Positions 43,363-52,715 of a stretch of 64,000 nucleotides of DNA are shown piece after piece. The first letter of the stretch is position 1. The number at the start of each line of letters is the position of its first letter. The stretch covers positions 1 to 64,000 of the forward strand of contig JBBTCX010000101.1 of assembly GCA_038043045.1 (NCBI GenBank), written 5' to 3'. The stretch is from JBBTCX01 sp038043045 (GTDB lineage: Bacteria; Planctomycetota; Phycisphaerae; UBA1845). The notes under the pieces were generated by a model. It was not told where the DNA came from. It saw nothing but the letters and a program-made list of their open reading frames with translations, and searched no databases. The translations under genes and the position numbers were made by a program.

Positions 43363-44441
43363 TGCCCGAACGAGATGAACGAACCGAACCTGCAACCCCA
43401 CGCCGGCGCGCCGAGGCCCGCATGCGCGGGCAAATCGCAAAGAGTCACGACCTGGTTGTGGCTTCGATCCTCCTCGCCGGTTTCGTGGCTCTTGAGCTTG
43501 CCGGTGGTCGAATTTGGTCCTCGATGCTATCGATCATGAAGTCCGCACTCTCGCCGCAAGAACCCTGGAGTCTTGCGGAAACTTTGCCCTTTACTCTCGC
43601 CGCTTCGTCGGAAACAGGTTGGCGACTCGCCCCGGTACTTCTGGCCGTCGCTGCGGCCGCGTTCGTCGTGCTCTTTGCCCAAACCGGACCGCTCCTCACC
43701 TTTGAACCGATCACTCCCAGTCTTAGCAAGATCAACCCGTTGCAAGGAATCGCCCGGCTGTTCTCGGTGAATTCAATCGTTCACACGCTTATGAACATCG
43801 CCAAATTGGTCCTGGTCGCGTCGGTCGGTTATGCAGCCGTGGCGAGCTACATTCCCGCCGTGATACACGCCTTTACTCTCGGCCACATGGAGCAGTTTCA
43901 CCTTGGGGCGAAGTTGACGTTCCGACTGGGGATCACCATTTCGACGGCCTTATTCATCCTGGCGCTTTTCGATTTTGCCTACCAGCGATTGAGACATGAA
44001 CGAAGCCTCCGCATGACCAAGGAAGAAGTCAAGGATGAGCTCCGCAACATGGAAGGCGACCCCGGTATCAAAAGACGCCGAAGGCAGCTTCAGCTTCAGT
44101 TCATGACCCAACGCCTTCGAAAAGATGTTCCGAAAGCCCATGTCGTCGTCACCAATCCCACGCACGTGGCGATCGCGATTGCCTATGACAGCGCCAGCAT
44201 GAGCGCGCCCAAAGTCGTGGCCAAAGGGGCAGATGAGATCGCGTTGCGGATTCGCCAGATCGCGCAACAACATGGCATTCCCATCGTCGAGAAAAAGCCG
44301 CTGGCCAGAGCGCTCTATGACGCCGTCGAGGTGGGACAATTCATACCGGAGCGATTTTACCAAGCGATCGCGGAGATTTTGGCGTACGTGTACGAACTGA
44401 CGGGACGATACCCGCTTGCGGCGGGGACCGAGGCAAGGTGA
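43362..44441 (+). CDS. flhB: flagellar export switch protein FlhB
   Basis: Controls substrate specificity of the export gate. The start MPERDERTEPATPRRRAEARMRGQIAKS matches the family; an ATG 12 bp upstream is also in frame. Four membrane helices precede a cytoplasmic domain with the self-cleavage motif NPTH at about residues 265-268 (VVVTNPTHVAIAIAYD), intact, then KGADEIALRIRQIAQQHGIPIVEKKPLARALY. Confidence 0.95.
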   Translation: MPERDERTEPATPRRRAEARMRGQIAKSHDLVVASILLAGFVALELAGGRIWSSMLSIMKSALSPQEPWSLAETLPFTLAASSETGWRLAPVLLAVAAAAFVVLFAQTGPLLTFEPITPSLSKINPLQGIARLFSVNSIVHTLMNIAKLVLVASVGYAAVASYIPAVIHAFTLGHMEQFHLGAKLTFRLGITISTALFILALFDFAYQRLRHERSLRMTKEEVKDELRNMEGDPGIKRRRRQLQLQFMTQRLRKDVPKAHVVVTNPTHVAIAIAYDSASMSAPKVVAKGADEIALRIRQIAQQHGIPIVEKKPLARALYDAVEVGQFIPERFYQAIAEILAYVYELTGRYPLAAGTEAR

Positions 44442-44525
44442 ACAGAAATCAGGTGCCACTGATTTTGAGCAGTGGTTCGGTTGCGTGACGCGGTACCCGA
44501 AAGGATCGCCGCGAAAGAATACAGG

Positions 44526-46604
44526 ATGGGCATGGATCGCAAGTCGATAGCCAAATGGATTCCCGCCACCGTGGCCAAGTACCACGGCTTGGCACTTCCC
44601 GTATTTGCCCTCGCCCTGGTTCTCGTCATTCTCATTCCTTTGCCGACTTCGATTTTGGATCTTCTTCTCATGGTGAACATCGCGCTATCAGGTGTCGTGC
44701 TGTTGACCGTGATGTACATGGGCGGACCGTTGGAGTTTTCCTCGTTTCCGTCGTTGCTTTTGGGGTTGACCCTCTTTCGACTCGTCTTAAATATCGCCAC
44801 GACGCGGCTCGTTCTTACACACGGTAATGCCGGTCAAGTGGTGGCCACCTTCGGCGGATTTGTGGCTCGAGGGTCGCTCATTGTCGCTACGGTGATCTTC
44901 ATCATCATCGTGGTCATTCAATTCGTGGTCATCACCAAAGGCGCCACGCGCATCGCCGAAGTGGCCGCGAGATTCACTCTCGACGGCATGCCCGGAAAAC
45001 AGATGGCCGTTGACGCCGATCTCAACGCCGGGACGATCACGGATGAGGAAGCCAAGCGACGACGCGGTGACATCACCCGCGAAGCGGATTTCTACGGAGC
45101 GATGGACGGTGCCAGCAAATTCGTCCGTGGCGACGCGATTGCCGGCGTGATCATCACCATTGTCAACATTCTAGGCGGCATTTATGTCGGTCTTGTCGAA
45201 ATGAACCTGCCGTTGCGTGAAACGCTGCGCCGCTTCACGGTCCTTACCATCGGTGACGGACTGGTGTCCCAAATACCGGCATTCATCGTTTCCGTGGCCG
45301 CTGCCATGATCGTGACGCGATCCGCGGCCAAGAAAAACTTGGGCGACGAATTGCTGGGCCAACTGGTCAGTCAACCCATCGCCCTATCCATGACTGCGGG
45401 ATTTCTTCTCTTGCTTGCTTTCACCCCGTTGCCCAAACCGCCAATCATTTTGATGGCCGCTTCCGCGATTGGGCTCGCCCTCACGCTTTCCAAGCGTAAT
45501 CAACTCGCCCTTGCAGCGGCCACGACAAAAGGCAAAGTCGTGCAACCAGAACGCGTGGAGAAACATCTCGCTCCCGATCCGATGGAGCTCGAAGTCGGAT
45601 ACGGCCTCATTCGTCTTGTCGACCGCAAACAAGGCGGCGATCTTCTCGATCGCATCACCAATCTCCGCCGTCACATGGCCCAGGAACTGGGCATTGTCGT
45701 TCCGCCTATTCGCATTCGCGATGAAATTCGTCTTCAGCCCAACCAATTTAAGGTCAAGCTTCGCGGATTGGAGATCGGCGCTGGCGAAATCATGCCGGGC
45801 CATTTGTTGGCGATTAACCCCGGCACCGTCACTGGACCGCTTCGTGGCACGGAGACCAAGGAACCGGCGTTTGGTCTGCCGGCGCTTTGGATCGCCGAAG
45901 ACCTTCGTCACGAAGCCCAGCATAAGAATTACACGGTCGTCGAAGCCTCCAGCGTCGTCAGCACGTACTTGACCGAAATCATCCGACGCCATGCGGACGA
46001 ACTGTTGACCCGACAAGAAGTCAGTCGACTCCTCGATCACTTGAAGGAACGAGCGGCCAAGCTCGTCGAGGAAGTCGTTCCTACCGTGCTCAAACCGGGA
46101 GAAATCCAGCGAGTTCTTCAGATGCTATTGCGAGAGCGCGTTCCCATCCGCGATTTGGAGACGATTGTGGAAGCTGTCGCCGATGTCGCTGGTCGAACCA
46201 AGGACGCGGAAATCCTTACAGAATACGCACGCGCCGCTCTCGCCCGTACGCTTTGTCATCAACATCGTGCCGACGACGGCAAGATTCATTGCATCACTCT
46301 CGATCCGGCGGTGGAGGAATTGCTGACCAAAGGCGCGACGCGCTCCGATCAAGGTCAGCCGTTTCATCTTCCTCCGCAAGTCCAGACGAGAATTGTGAAA
46401 GCGATCCAAGCCCAAGTGGAAAAGGCTACGACAGCCATCCGTGGCCGACCGCCCATTGTGCTGTGCCCGCCCCAGATTCGGTCCTACGTTCGGCGACTGA
46501 TCGAAGCCACAAGGCCTGCGGTCGCCGTTTTGTCTTACAACGAAATCGTGCGTGGGTTCGAAGTGGAAACCCACGGGATGGTGGTAATCACGGATGAAGG
46601 TTAA
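44526..46604 (+). CDS. flhA: flagellar export-gate protein FlhA
   Basis: Large export-gate ring component, about 692 residues from MGMDRKSIAKW (or two codons later); the longer frame adds 18 unsupported codons. The N-terminal membrane half contains LDLLLMVNIALSGVVLL, the FHIPEP signature region (FVVITKGATRIAEVAARFTLDGMPGKQMAVDADLNAG), and the C-terminal soluble ring domain with GLPALWI and LLDHLKERAAKLVEEVVPT. It overlaps the flhF start by 11 bp. Confidence 0.95.
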   Translation: MGMDRKSIAKWIPATVAKYHGLALPVFALALVLVILIPLPTSILDLLLMVNIALSGVVLLTVMYMGGPLEFSSFPSLLLGLTLFRLVLNIATTRLVLTHGNAGQVVATFGGFVARGSLIVATVIFIIIVVIQFVVITKGATRIAEVAARFTLDGMPGKQMAVDADLNAGTITDEEAKRRRGDITREADFYGAMDGASKFVRGDAIAGVIITIVNILGGIYVGLVEMNLPLRETLRRFTVLTIGDGLVSQIPAFIVSVAAAMIVTRSAAKKNLGDELLGQLVSQPIALSMTAGFLLLLAFTPLPKPPIILMAASAIGLALTLSKRNQLALAAATTKGKVVQPERVEKHLAPDPMELEVGYGLIRLVDRKQGGDLLDRITNLRRHMAQELGIVVPPIRIRDEIRLQPNQFKVKLRGLEIGAGEIMPGHLLAINPGTVTGPLRGTETKEPAFGLPALWIAEDLRHEAQHKNYTVVEASSVVSTYLTEIIRRHADELLTRQEVSRLLDHLKERAAKLVEEVVPTVLKPGEIQRVLQMLLRERVPIRDLETIVEAVADVAGRTKDAEILTEYARAALARTLCHQHRADDGKIHCITLDPAVEELLTKGATRSDQGQPFHLPPQVQTRIVKAIQAQVEKATTAIRGRPPIVLCPPQIRSYVRRLIEATRPAVAVLSYNEIVRGFEVETHGMVVITDEG

Positions 46605-47787
46605 AACCTTTCGCGCAAAAACGATGGCCGATGCCCTGGCCCAGGTCAAGCGACACCTGGGACCCGAAGCGGTCATTTTGACGACTCGAACTATTTCTCG
46701 AAATCGACTTCTCGGTTTGGGAGCGAGTTCCGACGTGGAAATCACCGCCGCACAAGCCCCTCGCGGTTTTCCGAAACTCTCCCCGCGTCCGAGAGTGGCG
46801 CCCAAACCGCCCATTGCTGCTCTAACCGAAGCTCGGGACGAACTCGAAGTACCGACCACAGGATTTGAAAACTCTGCAAGGACGTCGAATTCAGCCGTTC
46901 TGACCGAGCTTGGCAACTTGCGATCCATGGTGTCCGACCTACTTCGTGAATCACGCCGAACCCAACTCGGCGACCTGCCGGACCCTTTGTACGATTGCTA
47001 TCTTACCCTTGTCCGAAATGACGTGTCGGAGCAAACGGCCAAGAAACTCGTGGACGACGCCCGTCGAGCAATGTCCCCTGAAAACTTGAATCTGCATGAA
47101 GCGATCCGCGATTTTCTCGCGACCGCCGTTCAATCGTTGCTTCCTACGGGGGGGCCGATTCGGATTACAAATACGAATCAACCCACCGTCGTCGCCCTGG
47201 TCGGTCCGACCGGCGTCGGTAAAACCACCACCATTGCCAAGCTGGCCGCGAACTTCTGTCTTCGAGACCACTGCAAAGTTGGCCTTGTCACTATTGACAC
47301 GTATCGAATCGCCGCCGTGGATCAACTCCGCACCTATGCGGACATCATCAACGTTCCCCTCGAAGTCGTGATGACCCCGGCACAACTCCGCGATGCCCTG
47401 CAAAAACTATCAAGATGCGACATCGTCTTGATTGACACCGCCGGTCGCGGTCAACGCGACGCCATCAAAATTAAAGAGCTACAACGGTTCTTTTCCATCG
47501 CCAAACCAAGCGAGATCCACCTCGTTTTATCCACCACCACGGGAGATTCGGTCCTCATGGAAACGATGGATCGGTTCAAGGACATCGGCCCGGACCGCTT
47601 GATTTTTACAAAACTGGATGAAGCCGTCGGCTTCGGCGGCATGCTGGGTTGTTTGAGTCGAGCCAATAACCGACTTTCCTACGTGACTACCGGACAGGAC
47701 GTGCCCGACGATATCGCCGTGGCCGATGCAGGCATGCTCGCGGGCCGAATAGTCAACGGTTCGTCAAGGAATGCCACAAAACCATGA
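46594..47787 (+). CDS. flhF: flagellar placement GTPase FlhF
   Basis: SRP-type GTPase that sets the location and number of flagella. Of 397 residues, the N-terminus MKVKTFRAKTMADALAQVKRHLGPEAVIL is the FlhF B domain, and the NG domain contains the P-loop GPTGVGKTTTIAKLAANF near 205, VTIDTYRIAAVDQLRTYADI, IDTAGRGQRD and TKLDEAVGFGG. It works with FlhG, encoded 49 bp downstream; together they suggest polar or numbered flagella, not peritrichous ones. Confidence 0.95.
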   Translation: MKVKTFRAKTMADALAQVKRHLGPEAVILTTRTISRNRLLGLGASSDVEITAAQAPRGFPKLSPRPRVAPKPPIAALTEARDELEVPTTGFENSARTSNSAVLTELGNLRSMVSDLLRESRRTQLGDLPDPLYDCYLTLVRNDVSEQTAKKLVDDARRAMSPENLNLHEAIRDFLATAVQSLLPTGGPIRITNTNQPTVVALVGPTGVGKTTTIAKLAANFCLRDHCKVGLVTIDTYRIAAVDQLRTYADIINVPLEVVMTPAQLRDALQKLSRCDIVLIDTAGRGQRDAIKIKELQRFFSIAKPSEIHLVLSTTTGDSVLMETMDRFKDIGPDRLIFTKLDEAVGFGGMLGCLSRANNRLSYVTTGQDVPDDIAVADAGMLAGRIVNGSSRNATKP

Positions 47788-47836
47788 GGTCATTGGTTTC
47801 AAAATCCGAGGATTCAGGAAACGCTAGGAGTCGGCC

Positions 47837-48706
47837 TTGTCTCACCCGGTGAAAGCACCATCCGGCGATCAAGCCAGTCGCCTTCGCGAACTGGTGCGAA
47901 AGCAGACCCGCTCTGCCCTCGTTTTAGCCATCATCAGCGGAAAAGGCGGCGTCGGAAAGACCAATGTGGCCGTCAATCTCTCCATTTGTCTGTCTTCTCA
48001 TTCCATGAAAGTTACCTTGGTCGACGTCGATCTGGGACTGGCCAACGCCGACCTCTTGATGGACTTGCATTCGCAATACACGCTCGCCCATGTCCTCACC
48101 GGACACAAGACGATCGAGGAAATCACCACCCCCGGACCGGCGGGAATTCGTTTTATTGCAGGTGCATCTGGAATTCCCGAATCCGCCAACCTTTCCGATT
48201 TCGAGCGCGAAAACCTGATCTACCAACTCCACAAGCTCGAAACCAGTACTGATATCGTGGTTCTCGATTGCGGGGCGGGAATATCCAAGAACGTTTTGGG
48301 TTTCGCACAACACGCCGACCAAGTCTTGGTTGTGACTACTCCGCAACCCACAGCACTCACCGACGCCTACGCTGCCATCAAGTCTCTCCACCGCCTAAAC
48401 TGTCCGGGACAGGTCGGACTCATCGTTAATATGACCACCAGCCGCGCCGAAGCCGAAGCAACCTATCGGCGCCTCGCACAAGTTTCGCGCAAATTTCTCA
48501 ACTTTTCTGTTGCGGACTTCGGTTTCTTGTTGCAAGATACCGTTGTGGAAGCGGCGGTTCGACAACGATGTCCCTTTGTGGTTGGGTATCCGCAGTCGAA
48601 TGCCGCGGCCTGTATCGCCTCGATCGCCGGACGCTTCATACAGTTGCGATCCGGCGCGGAGAGTCGGGGCGGTTTTTTCAGACGCGTCGGCGGGTTGTTC
48701 ATCTAA
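47837..48706 (+). CDS. flhG: flagellar number regulator FlhG (MinD-like ATPase)
   Basis: A 289-residue ParA/MinD-family ATPase. It starts at TTG, supported by AGGAG 9 nt upstream. The deviant Walker A is ISGKGGVGKTNVAVNL, then VDVDLGLANADLLMDL and VVLDCGAGISKNVL. The preceding DQASRLRELVRKQTR helix resembles the FlhF-stimulating activator helix of FlhG. No full membrane-targeting sequence stands out at the C-terminus. Confidence 0.92.
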   Translation: MSHPVKAPSGDQASRLRELVRKQTRSALVLAIISGKGGVGKTNVAVNLSICLSSHSMKVTLVDVDLGLANADLLMDLHSQYTLAHVLTGHKTIEEITTPGPAGIRFIAGASGIPESANLSDFERENLIYQLHKLETSTDIVVLDCGAGISKNVLGFAQHADQVLVVTTPQPTALTDAYAAIKSLHRLNCPGQVGLIVNMTTSRAEAEATYRRLAQVSRKFLNFSVADFGFLLQDTVVEAAVRQRCPFVVGYPQSNAAACIASIAGRFIQLRSGAESRGGFFRRVGGLFI

Positions 48707-48870
48707 CTTCTTTGGGATTGTCCCATCGTAAGTGGAGGATAGCCATTTCCGGCATGGATGCCGGGAACGCGCGAGGCGGATGATTGCAGCGGAAGGACCC
48801 GTCGCAATCCTTTTCGTTGCCCTATCCGCAGTTTTTCCGTTTCCATCTTTGCGACAAGGATGTTGCGCCA

Positions 48871-49170
48871 ATGCTTTCCCGTTTCACGGCGGCAGGGTTT
48901 GGGTTGTTCGCTTTCGCCGTCGCGGTGTTGGCCGGGGTCTGGGTGAATAACCCATTTACCGTCGTTCTATCCCGTGGCCTTTTGGCGCTCATCGTGTTTT
49001 TCTTGATTGGTTTGGCGCTAGGCGCCGCCGCGGACGCCGTAGTGGCCGAACATTCCCGTACGCGGGAAGCCGGAATTCGGGAACAGGAAAATTTGGTTCA
49101 GGATCACGTGGACGAGTCAACCAAGATCGGCGCGGCAACGATTCCGGCGCCGCATCGCTCGGCGGCCTAG
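48871..49170 (+). CDS. small two-helix membrane protein between flhG and fliA
   Basis: The ATG at 48871 with AAGGA about 10 nt upstream gives 99 residues; the open frame continues 29 codons upstream from a TTG. Two hydrophobic helices (GFGLFAFAVAVLAGVWV and GLLALIVFFLIGLALGAAADAVV) are followed by a soluble, charged tail. Its place inside the flagellar cluster, between flhG and fliA, suggests a role tied to motility, but no family is recognised. Confidence 0.65.
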   Translation: MLSRFTAAGFGLFAFAVAVLAGVWVNNPFTVVLSRGLLALIVFFLIGLALGAAADAVVAEHSRTREAGIREQENLVQDHVDESTKIGAATIPAPHRSAA

Positions 49171-49184
49171 TCGTTCACGAAGGG

Positions 49185-49201
49185 AATCCCTCCCAGGGAT
49201 T
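49185..49201 (+). other. 7-bp hairpin with 3-nt loop upstream of fliA
   Basis: AATCCCT, CCC, AGGGATT: a perfect stem, 15 nt after the small membrane protein stop and about 110 bp before fliA. There is no U-run. Possible partial terminator or mRNA-end structure. Confidence 0.35.
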
Positions 49202-49309
49202 AGGGTGAGGATGCTCTGATTGGGTGCGGACTGACGCCGAAAGGCAAATCGTCGAGGACGATAAGGCCGACGGTTATCCACTTAGCAAGGAAGCGAAGGA
49301 GTAGAACGG

Positions 49310-50089
49310 ATGCTAGCAACGAAGACGACCAAGGATATCGGACAAGTGTGGCGCGATTTTAAGGCCACGGGCGATCGCGCCCTCCGTAACATCCTGATGG
49401 AATCCTATCTCACCATTGTCAGATACAACGCCGAGCGCATCGGCGCAAAGCTCCCCGACGAGGTGGATAACGACGATTTGATGTCCGCCGGAATTTTCGG
49501 ACTCATGGACGCCATCGAGGCCTTTGACATGAGTAGGGGCGTTAAATTCGAAACCTATTGTGCGCCAAGAATTCGCGGCGCGATTCTCGACGAGCTCAGA
49601 AGTATGGACTGGGTTCCCCGATTGGTTCGTAGCCGGGCCCAAAAACTGGACCGCGCCAGCCGCGAAATGGAATTCAATCTCGGTAGAGCGCCCACGCAAC
49701 AAGAAGTCGCCGATCGATTGAAGCTACCTTGGTCGGAGTTTGAAAAGCTCCTTCGGGACGCCAAGGCCGTTTCGCTGATCTCCCTATCTCGCCGCTTCAA
49801 CGAAACGGATGCGAACAAGGATGTCTATGAAATCGACGTCATTGAGGACCGACGAGGAAGTAATCCCGTCGTCGATATCCATCGCAAGGATTTGAAGGAA
49901 TTGGTCACTCGCGGACTGACTCGCGCCGAGCGATTGATTCTGGTTCTTTATTACTATGAAGAAATGACCATGAAGGAAATCGGCATGACCCTCGACCTCT
50001 CGGAAAGTCGCGTTTCCCAGATGCACTCCTCCATCATGGCCCGGTTGAAAGAACAACTTCAAATTCGCAGAAAGGAGTTCATACACTAG
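49310..50089 (+). CDS. fliA: flagellar sigma factor FliA (sigma-28)
   Basis: Directs late flagellar genes such as flagellins, none of which lie in this window. AAGGAG is 10 nt before the ATG; 259 residues. Region 2 (DDLMSAGIFGLMDAIEAFD, VKFETYCAPRIRGAILDELRSMDWVPR), region 3 (GRAPTQQEVADRLKL) and region 4 (LTRAERLILVLYYYEEMTMKEIGMTLDLSESRVSQMHSSI) match FliA/WhiG. An anti-sigma FlgM is not adjacent. Confidence 0.95.
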   Translation: MLATKTTKDIGQVWRDFKATGDRALRNILMESYLTIVRYNAERIGAKLPDEVDNDDLMSAGIFGLMDAIEAFDMSRGVKFETYCAPRIRGAILDELRSMDWVPRLVRSRAQKLDRASREMEFNLGRAPTQQEVADRLKLPWSEFEKLLRDAKAVSLISLSRRFNETDANKDVYEIDVIEDRRGSNPVVDIHRKDLKELVTRGLTRAERLILVLYYYEEMTMKEIGMTLDLSESRVSQMHSSIMARLKEQLQIRRKEFIH

Positions 50090-50266
50090 CGTTTCGATTC
50101 ACTCGAAGTTGTGGTTTTCCGTGTGCCGGCGACAAGTCGGACCGGCTTGCCGGGTTGGACTTGTCCGCTCTTGAGCATTGGCTTGAAAGCAACGTCTCCG
50201 TGTGCGCGGCCGTACGACATGACCGGTAGTCCGTTTGAAACTCACCTCGCATGAAAGGCTCAACCC

Positions 50267-50602
50267 ATGGCCGACATGCCTCCGCCGATTGCTTCTTCCG
50301 CCGCACAAACCTTCGTCCAATCACGACAAATCGCCACCGAACGCGATCAGCGCCGCGCCGAACAGATCACCGCCGCGCAGCGCCAGACCAAGGCCATCGA
50401 TGAAGCCGACGTTACCGTCGACACCAACGACGCCGATGAGCGCGTCTACACCGATTCTGAAGGCGCCGGCAGCTCAGGCCGATTTCTCGAAAATGCGGAC
50501 CAACCAACCCCCCAACCCGAAGACGATGCCTCCAACACCACCGACGAAAACGGAATCCAACGTTCTTCCGACGGCACCATCCACCTAGACCTCCAAGCCT
50601 GA
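50267..50602 (+). CDS. small acidic protein after fliA
   Basis: A 111-residue, hydrophilic and probably disordered protein, unassigned. The first half is a charged helix (SRQIATERDQRRAEQITAAQ); the second half is Asp/Glu/Gly-rich (VDTNDADERVYTDSEGAGSSG, DENGIQRSSDGTIHLDLQA). AAAGG precedes the ATG. I recall similar short proteins next to fliA in other planctomycetes, which would make it a conserved partner, but this needs a search. Confidence 0.6.
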   Translation: MADMPPPIASSAAQTFVQSRQIATERDQRRAEQITAAQRQTKAIDEADVTVDTNDADERVYTDSEGAGSSGRFLENADQPTPQPEDDASNTTDENGIQRSSDGTIHLDLQA

Positions 50603-50864
50603 ATGACCATTGTAGAATTCTCGACACCATTGTGCCGGGGTTTTCAATAAAAGCGGTCCCTATCCAGCGCCCGTTCTTGATACGATGCTTCCAAGTCAAT
50701 TCGCATTCATGAAAACCCATTCTGCCCTGCGTTTTACTCCACGTCTTAGATTGGTCCTTGCATTCGTGCAGTCACGCGGTACAATGCCGCCGTTCTATCG
50801 AATAGGTTCACTGACAGAATGTGCTGGTTTTGCCGGTTGGTTATGACAATTGGAGAATGAGCAA

Positions 50865-51389
50865 ATGCAATCACTGCGGAACATTTTCGCTTGCATAGGT
50901 CTGGTTCTTTTCTTGGCGACCGAGGTGCAGGCCGTTGCTTTCAAGGTCCACAACCAATCCACCCAAAAGTTTAGAATGCGAGTTAACGATCGCGGTAGTT
51001 GGCGCGAATGGGTGGAAATGCCTCCGGGTTTTTGGGATGTAACTGCACCCAAAGTTACGCGCGAGGACCACGAGGTCGAAATCGACGTGTTTACTTCCAA
51101 CACCCGGAGGCCCAAGCCAGAGTGGGTGTCCTTTTACCGTGGGCGTCACGGCAGTCGTGCGTTCACCCGTGTGCTCCACCTTTTTGAATATGTCGACGTC
51201 GGTAAGCAGAAGGCGATCTTCATGACCTGGCATGATGAACCACCAGGATGCCGTGGAAAACCGGTGTTCGAGAACGGGCAGTTCAAGAATGGATGTCTCG
51301 TAAAATCGGGCTGGAGTGATGACTTGTTGAAACAAGCCGCAAAGAAAATTGCCGAGACGGCGATTTACCAGGTCGTCGGCGGCGGTTGA
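50865..51389 (+). CDS. hypothetical secreted protein
   Basis: The ATG at 50865 (GGAG 9 nt upstream) opens a signal peptide MQSLRNIFACIGLVLFLATEVQA; 174 residues. The mature part is a small, probably beta-rich domain (VAFKVHNQSTQKFRMRVN, SWREWVEMPPGFWDVTA, ENGQFKNGCLVKSGWSDDLL) with two or three cysteines. No family recognised. It stands apart from the flagellar cluster, separated by about 260 bp with no gene. Confidence 0.6.
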   Translation: MQSLRNIFACIGLVLFLATEVQAVAFKVHNQSTQKFRMRVNDRGSWREWVEMPPGFWDVTAPKVTREDHEVEIDVFTSNTRRPKPEWVSFYRGRHGSRAFTRVLHLFEYVDVGKQKAIFMTWHDEPPGCRGKPVFENGQFKNGCLVKSGWSDDLLKQAAKKIAETAIYQVVGGG

Positions 51390-51471
51390 GCGTTCCTATT
51401 CGGTTTGGAATGACAAAAAGGGTCTTGTTTTGTGCCCCTTCCAAGTTCAAGAGGGCATCGGAGGTGCGGAA

Positions 51472-51834
51472 TTGCCATCGGAAAACAGCCAACTCTTAAC
51501 TTTTATTGTCGCGGTCATCATCATCACGGCGGTTTCGAGTTTTGTCATCGTGTTGATCCTCAAGCATTCGGGTGACAAACTCGAGAAACCGTTAGGCACG
51601 CTTTCAGGCCTGTTTGGCACCGTGATTGGAACGATTGGTGGATATTATTTTAGCAACAAGAACGTCAGTTTTTTGAAAAACGAATTAGGCAGAGAAAAAG
51701 GAGACAGGCAGGTTGTTCAGGATAATGTCAATAAGGACTTCCGGGATCTTTATGACGATTACCTAGAAATCCGTTCCCTTCTTGAGGAGGCGAACAAAAA
51801 ACTTGAAGAGCGGCCCGCATTAGGAGGGCCGTAG
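51472..51834 (+). CDS. small membrane protein with coiled coil
   Basis: The best start is a TTG with GGAGG 7 nt upstream, giving 120 residues; the frame is open 41 codons further upstream, overlapping the previous gene. Two hydrophobic segments (LLTFIVAVIIITAVSSFVIVLIL and LSGLFGTVIGTIGGYYF) are followed by a charged coiled coil (LKNELGREKGDRQVVQDNVNKDFRDLYDDYLEIRSLLEEANKKLEE). The FGTVIGTIGGYYFS segment is a pattern seen in many small bacterial membrane proteins of unknown function. Confidence 0.6.
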   Translation: MPSENSQLLTFIVAVIIITAVSSFVIVLILKHSGDKLEKPLGTLSGLFGTVIGTIGGYYFSNKNVSFLKNELGREKGDRQVVQDNVNKDFRDLYDDYLEIRSLLEEANKKLEERPALGGP

Positions 51835-51875
51835 CTCCAATAGGTCATTCTTCACCCCGTCGCTATCATACGCTG

Positions 51876-52715
51876 ATGCGTTTCACCAAAATGCACGGCC
51901 TCGGAAATGACTACATCTACGTAGACTGTTTCCGCGAAAAAGTCCGCGATCCCGCGACCCTCGCTCGCGTCATTTCCGATCGTCACTGCGGCGTCGGAAG
52001 CGACGGCCTGATTCTGATTCAACTTTCCAAAGTCGCCGATGTCCGCATGGAAATGTACAACGCCGACGGTTCACGCGGTCAGATGTGCGGTAACGGCATC
52101 CGTTGTGTCGCCAAGTACGCCGTCGAGCATGAACTCGCCAAAGGTCCAACGTTGCGAATTGAAACCGACGCTGGAATCAAACAAGCCGATTGTCGAATGA
52201 CTCATGGCCGCGTGACCTCCGTCCGCATCAACATGGGGATTCCATCGCTTTCGCCGCGCGACCTTCCGAGCACGATCCAATGCGATCGTTTGGTCAGTTA
52301 TCCCATGATTGTGGCCGGAAACGCTCTAGCACTGACTTGCGTTTCGATGGGCAATCCCCACGCCGTCCACTTTGTCGAAGACATTGCTGCCATCGATTTG
52401 TCCCTCATCGGTCCACGGGTGGAAAACGCGTCTGAATTCCCCGAGCGAATCAATCTTCACATTGTCAAAGTCGATTCGCCCGATCACGTTACCGTCCGTA
52501 CATGGGAACGCGGCAGCGGGCTCACCCGCGCTTGCGGAACCGGTGCTTGCGCCGTCTGCGTTGCCGGTGTCATCACCGAACGAACCCATCGCTCTATCGT
52601 CGCGTCGCTGCCCGGCGGCGATCTCGAAATCGAATGGGCTTCCGACAACAACGTCTACATGACCGGTCCCGCCGTCGAAGTCTTCGCTGGCGATTGGCCA
52701 CTTGAAGCATCATGA
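51876..52715 (+). CDS. dapF: diaminopimelate epimerase
   Basis: Converts LL- to meso-diaminopimelate for lysine and peptidoglycan synthesis. 279 residues with the family N-terminus MRFTKMHGLGNDYIYVDCF. Both catalytic cysteines are present: C71 in MCGNGIRC and C220 in TRACGTGAC, plus GSDGLILI and MGNPHAVHFV. The stop overlaps the symporter start as ATGA. Presence of the enzyme supports DAP-type peptidoglycan. Confidence 0.96.
   Translation: MRFTKMHGLGNDYIYVDCFREKVRDPATLARVISDRHCGVGSDGLILIQLSKVADVRMEMYNADGSRGQMCGNGIRCVAKYAVEHELAKGPTLRIETDAGIKQADCRMTHGRVTSVRINMGIPSLSPRDLPSTIQCDRLVSYPMIVAGNALALTCVSMGNPHAVHFVEDIAAIDLSLIGPRVENASEFPERINLHIVKVDSPDHVTVRTWERGSGLTRACGTGACAVCVAGVITERTHRSIVASLPGGDLEIEWASDNNVYMTGPAVEVFAGDWPLEAS

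Noticed and set aside
50606..50636. ACCATTGT repeated twice with 22-bp offset after the acidic protein gene
   Set aside because: Two 8-mers are too few and too short to mean anything; no third copy nearby.
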